A stretch of DNA of 5,949 nt from an uncultured Ruminococcus sp. (GTDB taxonomy: Bacteria > Bacillota > Clostridia > UBA1212 > UBA1255). The position numbers and the translations under genes are program-made. Shown one piece after another: positions 1 through 5,520 of the stretch. Every line of letters starts with the position of its first letter. Within the stretch, counting starts at the first letter, position 1. The stretch lies in contig CACZOW010000289.1 in the NCBI GenBank assembly GCA_902782885.1, positions 1 to 5,949 on the forward strand, given 5' to 3'. The notes below the pieces were generated by a model. The model worked only from the letters and a program-made list of their open reading frames with translations. It did not search any database and had not been told where the DNA came from.

Positions 1-1
1 C

Positions 2-1321
2 GGCGCCAGCCGTACGGCGACGTCCGTAGACACGGAGATCGACGGTCAGAAACTGCACATCGAATTCCCGAGCAAACTCGAAGCGGTGGTATACGGCCGT
101 TATCCCGAAGGAGACTCGCGCAACGTACCGGGCATCCTGGCCAGCAAACTTGTGTTTGACAGCCATAATGCCGGAGAGGAAGTAAATGAGGAATTTCAGG
201 TCGCAGCGCTGACCGCGCTGTATGAAGCCGATTCTTTCACGTTCGACGGAAAGCAGTACACCATCGACCGGTCCGGAGAAGAAGTTCTGATCAAGGATGA
301 GGCAGGCAGCACATACGCCGGTATCTCCAAGTACTCCATCCGTACCCGCGAAGGTAAGGACTCCTTTGATATCGAATTCAAGAGCACGCTGGCGACCGAA
401 GTGGAAAAAATGATCGACGGCGGCCTGCGCAGCGCGACGTTTGAATACAGCGTGCCTCAGCTCAACGATAAGGGCGAGTACGATCTGGACGACGAGGGCA
501 AACTGGTCCTTGTGCCTGAGACGCTCAATATCGAGCGCAAGGAAGTCGCGGGCGAGGTCCGTTTCCACGTGAGTTACAACCAGCGCACCGAAGTCTGGTC
601 CCTGTATGAGTCGCCTTCTGCGAAACATATCCTCGGCACCGACGGCGACGGTTACGACGTGTTCGCACGCATCATGTACGGCGGCCGTGTTTCGCTGATC
701 GTCGGTTTCGTGGTCGTTATCCTCGAAACGATACTGGGCGTTATAATGGGCGGTATCGCCGGTTTCTTCGGAGGCTGGGTGGATACGCTGATCATGCGTC
801 TCGTCGACGTGTTCTACTGCATACCTACGATGCCTATCATGATCATTCTGGCGTCCGTGTTCGATAAGATGAAAATGCCGCCTTACACGCGACTGTTCTG
901 GATGATGGTCGTGCTTGGCATACTGGGCTGGTCAGGAATTGCCCGTCTGGTCAGAGGACAGATATTGTCCCTGAGAGAGCAGGAATTCATGACCGCGGCC
1001 GAAGCTACCGGCCTCAAGATCAGCCGGAGAATATTCAAGCATCTGGTTCCCAACGTAATGCCTCAGCTGATCGTTTCGATGACGATGGGCCTCGGCGGCG
1101 TTATCCTTCTCGAATCCACGCTGTCCTACCTGGGCCTGGGCGTTAAGCATCCGCTGGCTACCTGGGGCAACATGATCAACTCCGTGTCTGACATCGAAGC
1201 CATGAAGAGCTACACGTACATCTGGATCCCGGTCGGCGTGCTGATCTGTCTGGCGGTTATTGCGTTCAACTTCGTCGGCGACGGTCTCCGCGACGCGTTT
1301 GACCCCAAGATGAAACGCTGA
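2..1321 (+). CDS. oppC: Oligopeptide/dipeptide ABC transporter permease, OppC/DppC type, 5'-truncated, with large extracytoplasmic domain
   Basis: This is one of the two membrane subunits of a peptide importer; with an OppB-type partner it forms the channel driven by the two downstream ATPases. The frame is open from base 2, so the true start and the usual first membrane helix lie upstream; the GTG at 86 is only an internal valine. Of 439 visible residues, about the first 208 are soluble and strongly acidic. The canonical core begins at HILGTDGDGYDVFARI (209-224). Hydrophobic segments follow at roughly 229-252, 269-287, 298-317, 352-380 and 406-427. The EAA coupling loop (AAEATG, then KHLVPN) is at about 332-351 and would contact the ATPases. 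LESTLSYLGLG and the ending GDGLRDAFDPKMKR are typical of OppC/DppC. Family members usually have about 300 residues with a short loop after helix 1, so the soluble region is an addition. The family is certain; the substrate (peptide rather than nickel or another solute) is inferred. Confidence 0.93.
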   Translation, partial: GASRTATSVDTEIDGQKLHIEFPSKLEAVVYGRYPEGDSRNVPGILASKLVFDSHNAGEEVNEEFQVAALTALYEADSFTFDGKQYTIDRSGEEVLIKDEAGSTYAGISKYSIRTREGKDSFDIEFKSTLATEVEKMIDGGLRSATFEYSVPQLNDKGEYDLDDEGKLVLVPETLNIERKEVAGEVRFHVSYNQRTEVWSLYESPSAKHILGTDGDGYDVFARIMYGGRVSLIVGFVVVILETILGVIMGGIAGFFGGWVDTLIMRLVDVFYCIPTMPIMIILASVFDKMKMPPYTRLFWMMVVLGILGWSGIARLVRGQILSLREQEFMTAAEATGLKISRRIFKHLVPNVMPQLIVSMTMGLGGVILLESTLSYLGLGVKHPLATWGNMINSVSDIEAMKSYTYIWIPVGVLICLAVIAFNFVGDGLRDAFDPKMKR

Positions 1322-1327
1322 TTTGAC

Positions 1328-1333
1328 GGGAGG
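1328..1333 (+). promoter_or_regulatory. Ribosome binding site for oppD
   Basis: GGGAGG lies five bases before the ATG at 1339, inside the 17-base gap after the permease stop. It fixes the start of the long N-terminal extension of OppD: the extension is translated and is not an artefact of choosing too early a start. Confidence 0.8.
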
Positions 1334-1338
1334 CAGCT

Positions 1339-2625
1339 ATGAGCAAAAGAAAGAAAACCAGTTATTTGTCCGGCAGCGATTCACACCGGATCTCCAAGGA
1401 AAACCGCAAGATCACGAAATACCTTGAAACGCTGCGCAACGACTCCAAGCGCAATCCGTCTCAGTACATCACTAAGATGCGGGACGAGAATAATATAGTA
1501 GAGCTGGACAACGTTTGTACGTACTTCTTCACCGATATCGGCGTCGTGCGCGCGGTGGACGGCGTATCGTTCGATATCCCGAAGTGCTCCACGGTGGGCG
1601 TAGTGGGCGAGTCCGGCTGCGGCAAGAGCGTTACCTCGCTCTCGATCATGCAGCTTCTGCAGCGTCCCACCGGACAGGTCGTAGGCGGTGAGATCCGGCT
1701 CAACAATGAAGACGGCACGGCGTACAACATCGTCAATACTCCCACCAGCATGATGCAGGAGATCCGCGGCAACAAGATCTCAATGATCTTCCAGGAGCCC
1801 ATGACCAGCCTGAATCCGGTGTTCCGTATCGGCGCACAGATCAACGAAGTGCTGGAACTGCACCATAAAGAGATGACCAAGGAGCAGATTCACGACCGCA
1901 CCATGGAAATGCTGGAAATGGTAGGCATTGCCAACGCGGAAGGCGTGTACAACATGTATCCTCACGAGTTGTCCGGCGGTATGCGGCAGAGAGTCATGAT
2001 CGCCATTGCCCTTGCGTGCGACCCCAAGCTGATCATTGCCGACGAGCCCACCACGGCGCTGGACGTGACGATCCAGGCCCAGATCCTTGACCTGCTGCGC
2101 AACCTGAAGGACAAGATCAACAGCTCGATCATGCTGATCACCCACGACCTGGGCGTTATCGCCGAAATGGCGGATTACGTGGTAGTCATGTACGCGGGCC
2201 GCGTCGTAGAAAAGGGCACCGCTCATGATATTTTCCACAATCCCTGCCACCCCTACACCATCGGTCTGATGAAATCCAAACCGGTGGTCGGCAAGCAGGT
2301 CGACGAACTGTACAACATTCCCGGCAACGTGCCCAACCCGGTCAACATGCCCGACTACTGCTATTTCAGAGACCGCTGTGAAGCGTGCGATCACGGACTC
2401 TGCGCCGGCAAGTACCCCAGCGAGATACGCATCAGCGATACGCACGTAGTTTCCTGCCACCTGTTCGCGGACAAAGGCGAAGTGGTCGGACGCTCCCAGA
2501 TCATATCCAACAGCAAGATACTGGAAGACCGTGCGAACTACAAAAAAACTCGCAAAAAAGTCGTAGGCGATGAGACAAAAGCGGGCGGCCAGAACAAAGC
2601 AGCCGGCGACCCGGAGGTTAAGTAA
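1339..2625 (+). CDS. oppD: Peptide ABC transporter ATP-binding protein, OppD/DppD type
   Basis: This is a cytoplasmic ATPase that pairs with OppF to power peptide import. The 428 residues show every ABC motif: Walker A GESGCGKS (90-97), Q-loop Q152 in FQEPMTSLNP, signature LSGGMRQR (211-218), Walker B LIIADEP (231-237) with catalytic E236, D-loop ALD (240-242) and switch H269. The oligopeptide-family C-terminal region starts at HPYTIGLMKSKP (304 on). It contains C341, C347, C355 and C373, spaced like the cysteines that bind a [4Fe-4S] cluster in characterised DppD/OppD proteins, plus an extra C350. Family members are usually 320-360 residues. The excess here is a basic, hydrophilic N-terminal extension of about 50 residues and a Lys/Arg-rich tail after about 378. 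The start is supported by GGGAGG at 1328. The OppD rather than OppF assignment rests on gene order and on the EPMTSLNP and MRQRVMIAIAL sequence style. Confidence 0.95.
   Translation: MSKRKKTSYLSGSDSHRISKENRKITKYLETLRNDSKRNPSQYITKMRDENNIVELDNVCTYFFTDIGVVRAVDGVSFDIPKCSTVGVVGESGCGKSVTSLSIMQLLQRPTGQVVGGEIRLNNEDGTAYNIVNTPTSMMQEIRGNKISMIFQEPMTSLNPVFRIGAQINEVLELHHKEMTKEQIHDRTMEMLEMVGIANAEGVYNMYPHELSGGMRQRVMIAIALACDPKLIIADEPTTALDVTIQAQILDLLRNLKDKINSSIMLITHDLGVIAEMADYVVVMYAGRVVEKGTAHDIFHNPCHPYTIGLMKSKPVVGKQVDELYNIPGNVPNPVNMPDYCYFRDRCEACDHGLCAGKYPSEIRISDTHVVSCHLFADKGEVVGRSQIISNSKILEDRANYKKTRKKVVGDETKAGGQNKAAGDPEVK
2613..2617 (+). promoter_or_regulatory. Ribosome binding site for oppF, inside the end of oppD
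   Basis: GGAGG lies nine bases before the ATG at 2627 and within the last codons of oppD. It decides the oppF start: an in-frame ATG at 2570 lies 57 bases upstream, deep inside oppD, without a comparable site. The one-base gap between the oppD stop and the oppF start suggests translational coupling, which would help give equal amounts of the two ATPases. Confidence 0.8.
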
Positions 2626-2626
2626 C

Positions 2627-3826
2627 ATGGCAGATAATGAAAAAAATAACATCCAGGAGAACGACGTAAATACGGCCCCGCTGGAAAACGTAACGGAAGG
2701 TCAGCCCGCCGGCGTCAACGGCGCAGGCTCTGAGTATCTGCTGGAAGTCCGCAATATGAAGAAATACTTCCCGATCAAATCCAGCTTTTTCCGCCGGGTG
2801 ATCGGCAACGTCAAAGCGGTCGACGGCATTTCGTTCAAGATCAAACGCGGTACCACGATGGGTCTGGTCGGCGAGTCCGGCTGCGGCAAATCCACCGCAG
2901 GCAGAACGATCCTGCGTCTGCAGGATATTACCGACGGCGAGGTGCTGTTCAACGGCGTTGACATTTTCAAACTCCACAAGAGCGAACTGCGCAAAGTGCG
3001 CCCGAAGATCCAGATCATATTCCAGGATCCGTACTCCAGCCTTTCGCCCAGACTGCCGGTCGGCGAGATCATCGGCGAAGCGGTGCGCGAGCACAACATC
3101 GTGCCCAAAGAGCAGTTTGACGACTATATCTCGATGGTCATGCGCGCCTGCGGCCTGCAGGAGTACCACAAAGACCGTTACCCCCACGAGTTCTCCGGCG
3201 GTCAGAGGCAGCGTATCTGCATTGCCCGCGCGCTGGCGCTCAACCCGGACTTCATTGTCTGCGACGAGCCCGTATCGGCGCTGGACGTGTCGATCCAGGC
3301 GCAGATCATCAACCTGCTCAAGCAGCTCCAGAAAGAGTTCAACCTGACGTACCTGTTCATATCCCACGATCTGTCGGTAGTCGAGCATATCTCGGATACC
3401 GTCGGCGTAATGTACCTGGGCAATCTGGTGGAATACGCGGACACCGAGAAGATCTTCGCAAATCCGCTGCATCCGTACACGAAGGCGCTGTTCTCGGCGA
3501 TCCCCGTGCCGGATCCGGACTACAAAATGGAGCGCATCGTGCTGGAAGGCAGCATCCCGTCCCCGGCCAATCCGCCCGCGGGCTGCAAGTTCCACACCCG
3601 CTGCAAGGAATGCCATATGATCTGCAAATACGCGGTGCCTGAGTACAAGGAGATCGAACCCGGTCACTTCTGTGCCTGCCATCTGTACAACACGCAGGAA
3701 GAAAACGATAAGTACGAGCAGGAGATCAAGGAAGCCATCAAGAACGAGGAGAAGAACCTCAAGAACGCCAAGAAGATAAAGAAGGCGGAGGAAGCGGCGA
3801 AGCTGGATTCCATCGACAACGGCTGA
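2627..3826 (+). CDS. oppF: Peptide ABC transporter ATP-binding protein, OppF/DppF type
   Basis: This is the second cytoplasmic ATPase of the importer and the presumed dimer partner of OppD. In the 399-residue product I see Walker A GESGCGKS (82-89), Q-loop Q133 in FQDPYSSLSPR, signature FSGGQRQR (189-196), Walker B IVCDEP (210-215) with E214, D-loop ALD (218-220) and switch H247. FQDPYSSLSPR, GGQRQRICIARAL and the LKQLQKEFNLTYLFISHDLSVV style are typical of OppF rather than OppD. The C-terminal oligopeptide domain runs from HPYTKALFSAIP (282 on). Cysteines C320, C326, C333 and C351 match the expected [4Fe-4S] ligand spacing; C329 and C349 are extra. A hydrophilic N-terminus of about 35 residues precedes the first strand. 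A tail from about 355, rich in Glu and Lys, looks helical and could form a coiled coil. It is the last gene of the operon, followed by a terminator-like hairpin. Confidence 0.95.
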   Translation: MADNEKNNIQENDVNTAPLENVTEGQPAGVNGAGSEYLLEVRNMKKYFPIKSSFFRRVIGNVKAVDGISFKIKRGTTMGLVGESGCGKSTAGRTILRLQDITDGEVLFNGVDIFKLHKSELRKVRPKIQIIFQDPYSSLSPRLPVGEIIGEAVREHNIVPKEQFDDYISMVMRACGLQEYHKDRYPHEFSGGQRQRICIARALALNPDFIVCDEPVSALDVSIQAQIINLLKQLQKEFNLTYLFISHDLSVVEHISDTVGVMYLGNLVEYADTEKIFANPLHPYTKALFSAIPVPDPDYKMERIVLEGSIPSPANPPAGCKFHTRCKECHMICKYAVPEYKEIEPGHFCACHLYNTQEENDKYEQEIKEAIKNEEKNLKNAKKIKKAEEAAKLDSIDNG

Positions 3827-3834
3827 TGGAAGAA

Positions 3835-3853
3835 AGATCCCGCAACCGGATCT
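3835..3853 (+). other. Small inverted repeat after oppF
   Basis: AGATCC (3835-3840) and GGATCT (3848-3853) can pair as a six-base-pair stem with a seven-base loop. It begins eight bases after the oppF stop and directly precedes the larger terminator-like hairpin. No T-tract follows it, so it is not a terminator by itself. It may protect the 3' end of the operon mRNA or be chance. Confidence 0.35.
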
Positions 3854-3860
3854 GAACTAC

Positions 3861-3903
3861 ACGGCGCGGCGGTCGCTGTATGACAGCGCCGGCGCGCCGT
3901 TTT
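3861..3903 (+). terminator. Intrinsic terminator of the opp operon
   Basis: ACGGCGCG (3861-3868) pairs with CGCGCCGT (3893-3900). After one G-G mismatch the stem continues with CGG/CCG, a bulged T, and CGCTG/CAGCG, closing a TATGA loop (3879-3883). TTTT follows at 3900-3903, the first T being the last base of the stem. The stem is long and very GC-rich and the T-tract short, so I expect termination with some read-through into the small downstream gene. This 108-base gap holds nothing else that looks coding. Confidence 0.72.
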
Positions 3904-3924
3904 GAGTGCGCGCGATTGAAAGGC

Positions 3925-3928
3925 AGGA
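3925..3928 (+). promoter_or_regulatory. Ribosome binding site for the small membrane protein gene
   Basis: AGGA lies six bases before the ATG at 3935, with a further AAAGG at 3919-3923. It supports the ATG at 3935 over an out-of-frame ATG at 3928. It is weaker than the other sites in the window. Confidence 0.55.
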
Positions 3929-3934
3929 TGCGGC

Positions 3935-4279
3935 ATGAGCAGCGGCGTTGACAACAAAACCGTCACCAGGGCGGACAAAAAAGCGGAGAGACTTGCCCGA
4001 AAGCAGGCCCAAAAACAGGCGAAGCGGTTTGACCCCGAGGACGACGGCAGGGTGATCGCCAACATGAACGTAGACGGCATGCCCTGGCATAACCCGCTGC
4101 CGGGTCCGGATGCCCCCGAGGACGCGGAAGGCAACCGGGAAAAGCTGAGCAAGCTGGACAAAAAACAGACGTTTTTCCTGGTAATGGGCGTGGTGGGCGC
4201 CGCACTGGCGGTGGCGGCCGTGTTCATACTGATCTATTTCCTGTTCATCCTGTTTTGCCGTTTCGTCTGGTTCAAATAG
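3935..4279 (+). CDS. Small single-pass membrane protein of unknown function
   Basis: The 114-residue product has three visible parts. Residues 8-32 are Lys/Arg/Ala/Gln-rich and probably helical (KKAERLARKQAQKQAKR). Residues 33-67 are acidic and Pro/Gly-rich, around DDGRVIANMNVDGMPWHNP (36-54), which looks like a conserved motif rather than linker. Residues 79-108 form one strong hydrophobic helix, with the aromatic end FCRFVWFK. There is no signal peptide, so by the positive-inside rule the charged N-terminus should be cytoplasmic, with a very short tail outside. That it is a real gene is supported by a ribosome binding site, fit between two regulatory hairpins, and a sensible membrane-protein composition. 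I have a loose recollection of similar short proteins in Clostridia, ending in a membrane helix and VWFK-like residues, but know no function. Its position after the transporter operon may be incidental. Confidence 0.78.
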   Translation: MSSGVDNKTVTRADKKAERLARKQAQKQAKRFDPEDDGRVIANMNVDGMPWHNPLPGPDAPEDAEGNREKLSKLDKKQTFFLVMGVVGAALAVAAVFILIYFLFILFCRFVWFK

Positions 4280-4289
4280 TACAAAAACG

Positions 4290-4331
4290 AAGTGCCGCGT
4301 GGTATAATACACAGCGGCACTTGTTATTATT
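4290..4331 (+). terminator. Terminator-like hairpin with the next promoter in its loop
   Basis: AAGTGCCGC (4290-4298) and GCGGCACTT (4314-4322) are a perfect nine-base-pair inverted repeat. With A4313 bulged, GTG (4299-4301) can also pair with CAC (4310-4312), leaving an eight-base loop. The downstream arm leads into a T-rich run (TTGTTATTATT, 4321-4331), and an A-tract (4283-4287) lies upstream. This is the usual look of a terminator that may work in both directions. It begins 11 bases after the small gene's stop codon. Confidence 0.68.
4300..4308 (+). promoter_or_regulatory. Extended -10 promoter for the oxidoreductase gene
   Basis: TGGTATAAT is an exact match to the extended -10 consensus (TGN before TATAAT at 4303-4308). 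No good -35 hexamer lies at the usual distance; TACAAA at 4280-4285 is poor, which extended -10 promoters tolerate. The predicted start is near 4314-4316, giving a leader of about 33 bases to the ATG at 4348. That start would fall at the 3' arm of the hairpin, so the new transcript would lack the 5' arm. Confidence 0.7.
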
Positions 4332-4332
4332 A

Positions 4333-4339
4333 AAAGGAG
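4333..4339 (+). promoter_or_regulatory. Ribosome binding site for the Gfo/Idh/MocA gene
   Basis: AAAGGAG lies eight bases before the ATG at 4348 and decides that start. The open frame extends upstream to 4255, but that would overlap the preceding gene and run through the hairpin and promoter. The protein from 4348 begins directly with the first strand of the Rossmann fold. Confidence 0.85.
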
Positions 4340-4347
4340 AACCGATC

Positions 4348-5502
4348 ATGAACAAAGTAAGGATAGCGGTATTGGGCACGGGCCCGCGCTGGAACGGCCT
4401 GGCAGATTCGTATCTTGAGCATCCGGAGATGGAAGTCGTGGCGGTGTGTGACACTGCCGAAGGTCTGGCAGAAGAATCGGCGGCAAAAATAAAAACGCTC
4501 ACAGGCGTTGACCCCAAAGTGTTCCATTCATATGAGGATATGGTCAAAGGCGCCGCGTACGATGCGGTAATGATCACCTGCGACCCGGACGTACAGGTGG
4601 ATTACGCCGTGGCGGAAATGGACCGGGGCATCCACGTTATGACCGAGGTGCCCGCGGCATATACTATTGACCAGTGTTTCAGGCTGGTCAATGCCGTGCG
4701 CAAAAACGGGGTAAAATATCAACTGGCGGAACAGACCCGGTACTGGTATTTCATCAAAGAATGGCGCAAAATGGCGGAGCGCGGTGAATTCGGCCGCATA
4801 TTCTATGCCGAAGGCGAGTATCTGCACTATTCGCCCGACTGGGATTTCTTCCGCAACAAAAAGACCGGCGCGCACGTATGGACCCACGATCCGTCTTACG
4901 ACGGCGATCCCGAGTGGGAGCGGAACTGGCGGTACCGCGCGTTCCAGGACCCGATCTGGTATCTGCCGCACGAACTCTCTCCGCTGCTTTCGATCACCGG
5001 CGGACGGATCGAAAAAGTGTCCTGCGTAGGCACGAATAAAGACAATTCATATACGGAAGGATTCAATGTTCGCGACCTGGAGTGCGCGCTGATGTACAAC
5101 AGCAATGACGTCGTATTCAGCCTCCGCGCCGGCTTTACCGCGCCGTACGGCTGGAAGCGCGACACGGCCTGCCACTGGTATCAGATCAAAGGCACGGGCG
5201 GCAGCGTGGAATCCGCGCGGTCAACGCTGGACCTGCCCAAACAGTTCAGACCCGACACCGGATGGATCGACCGACCGGAGTGGGGGTGCGTTGACCCCGA
5301 AGCGGACGAAATATTCCGCAACGCGTCCCACGGCGGCGCGGACCTGTATCCGATCTATTACTTTATTGACGCCATTCTCCACGACAAACAGCCTCCCATG
5401 GACGTGTACAAAGCGGTGGAGACCGCGGCGCCCGCGATCCTGGCAGCCGAGTCGGCGAACCGGGGCGGCGAACTGCTGGAAGTTCCGGATTTCCGTAAAT
5501 AA
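4348..5502 (+). CDS. Gfo/Idh/MocA family NAD(P)-dependent oxidoreductase
   Basis: This is a cytoplasmic 384-residue protein of the family that oxidises or reduces sugars, inositols and related compounds. The N-terminal Rossmann fold starts at VRIAVLGTGPRWNG (4-17), a GxGxxxG variant of the dinucleotide-binding loop. VVAVCD (30-35) ends the second strand, and YDAVMITCDP (71-80) is the strand at the cofactor edge. The usual EKP motif appears as E100-V101-P102 in MTEVPAAYT, so the common catalytic lysine is absent. The C-terminal domain has AEGEYLHY (154-161), WYLPHELSPLL (204-214) with H208 as a candidate active-site histidine, and SHGGADLYPIYYFIDAI (327-343). This HGG-type ending and the EVP motif recall the branch that includes GH109-like NAD-dependent glycosidases. 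I cannot assign a hydrolase activity. It is the first gene of a new transcription unit, 18 bases before the next gene. The family is sure; the substrate is unknown. Confidence 0.93.
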   Translation: MNKVRIAVLGTGPRWNGLADSYLEHPEMEVVAVCDTAEGLAEESAAKIKTLTGVDPKVFHSYEDMVKGAAYDAVMITCDPDVQVDYAVAEMDRGIHVMTEVPAAYTIDQCFRLVNAVRKNGVKYQLAEQTRYWYFIKEWRKMAERGEFGRIFYAEGEYLHYSPDWDFFRNKKTGAHVWTHDPSYDGDPEWERNWRYRAFQDPIWYLPHELSPLLSITGGRIEKVSCVGTNKDNSYTEGFNVRDLECALMYNSNDVVFSLRAGFTAPYGWKRDTACHWYQIKGTGGSVESARSTLDLPKQFRPDTGWIDRPEWGCVDPEADEIFRNASHGGADLYPIYYFIDAILHDKQPPMDVYKAVETAAPAILAAESANRGGELLEVPDFRK

Positions 5503-5504
5503 CG

Positions 5505-5512
5505 AAGGAGGG
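5505..5512 (+). promoter_or_regulatory. Ribosome binding site for the last gene in the window
   Basis: AAGGAGGG lies in the 18-base gap after the oxidoreductase stop, eight bases before the ATG at 5521. It is the strongest site in the window. It supports a real gene beginning at 5521, co-transcribed with the oxidoreductase. Confidence 0.85.
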
Positions 5513-5520
5513 CAACGCTG

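Noticed and set aside
38..400. A possible internal duplication in the permease's soluble domain (IDGQKLHIEFPSKLEAVV against DSFDIEFKSTLATEV)
   Set aside because: Only IEF-x-S-x-L and a DG turn are shared, about 104 residues apart. This is too short to separate from chance in beta-rich sequence without a profile self-alignment.
2570..2626. An earlier in-frame ATG for oppF at 2570
   Set aside because: It lies inside oppD, adds 19 Arg/Lys-rich residues read out of frame from oppD, and is inferior to the ATG at 2627 with GGAGG at 2613-2617.
1780..2652. A long open frame on the minus strand opposite oppD
   Set aside because: It lies wholly antisense to a clear ATPase gene, has no recognisable domain, is rich in His, Val, Asp and Arg as expected for a mirror of GC-rich codons, and has no sensible ribosome binding site context.
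2618..3682. A 354-codon open frame on the minus strand opposite oppF
   Set aside because: It shares peptide pieces such as LDRHVQRR with the antisense frame of oppD only because oppD and oppF are homologous. It is a codon-bias shadow.
3877..3884. A -10-like TGTATGAC in the loop of the hairpin after oppF, resembling the promoter-in-terminator layout at 4290-4322
   Set aside because: The hexamer TATGAC is a poor -10 match, the spacing of TG is not that of an extended -10, and no -35 element is present. I do not claim a second copy of the arrangement.
3664..4312. Overlapping minus-strand open frames opposite the end of oppF and the small membrane gene
   Set aside because: They are low-complexity, Ser/Ala- or Arg/Pro-rich translations that cross both regulatory hairpins. 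The plus-strand reading has a ribosome binding site and a proper membrane helix.
4255..4347. An upstream extension of the oxidoreductase start to 4255
   Set aside because: It would overlap the small membrane gene and run through the terminator and promoter. The ATG at 4348 has AAAGGAG at the right distance and begins the Rossmann fold.
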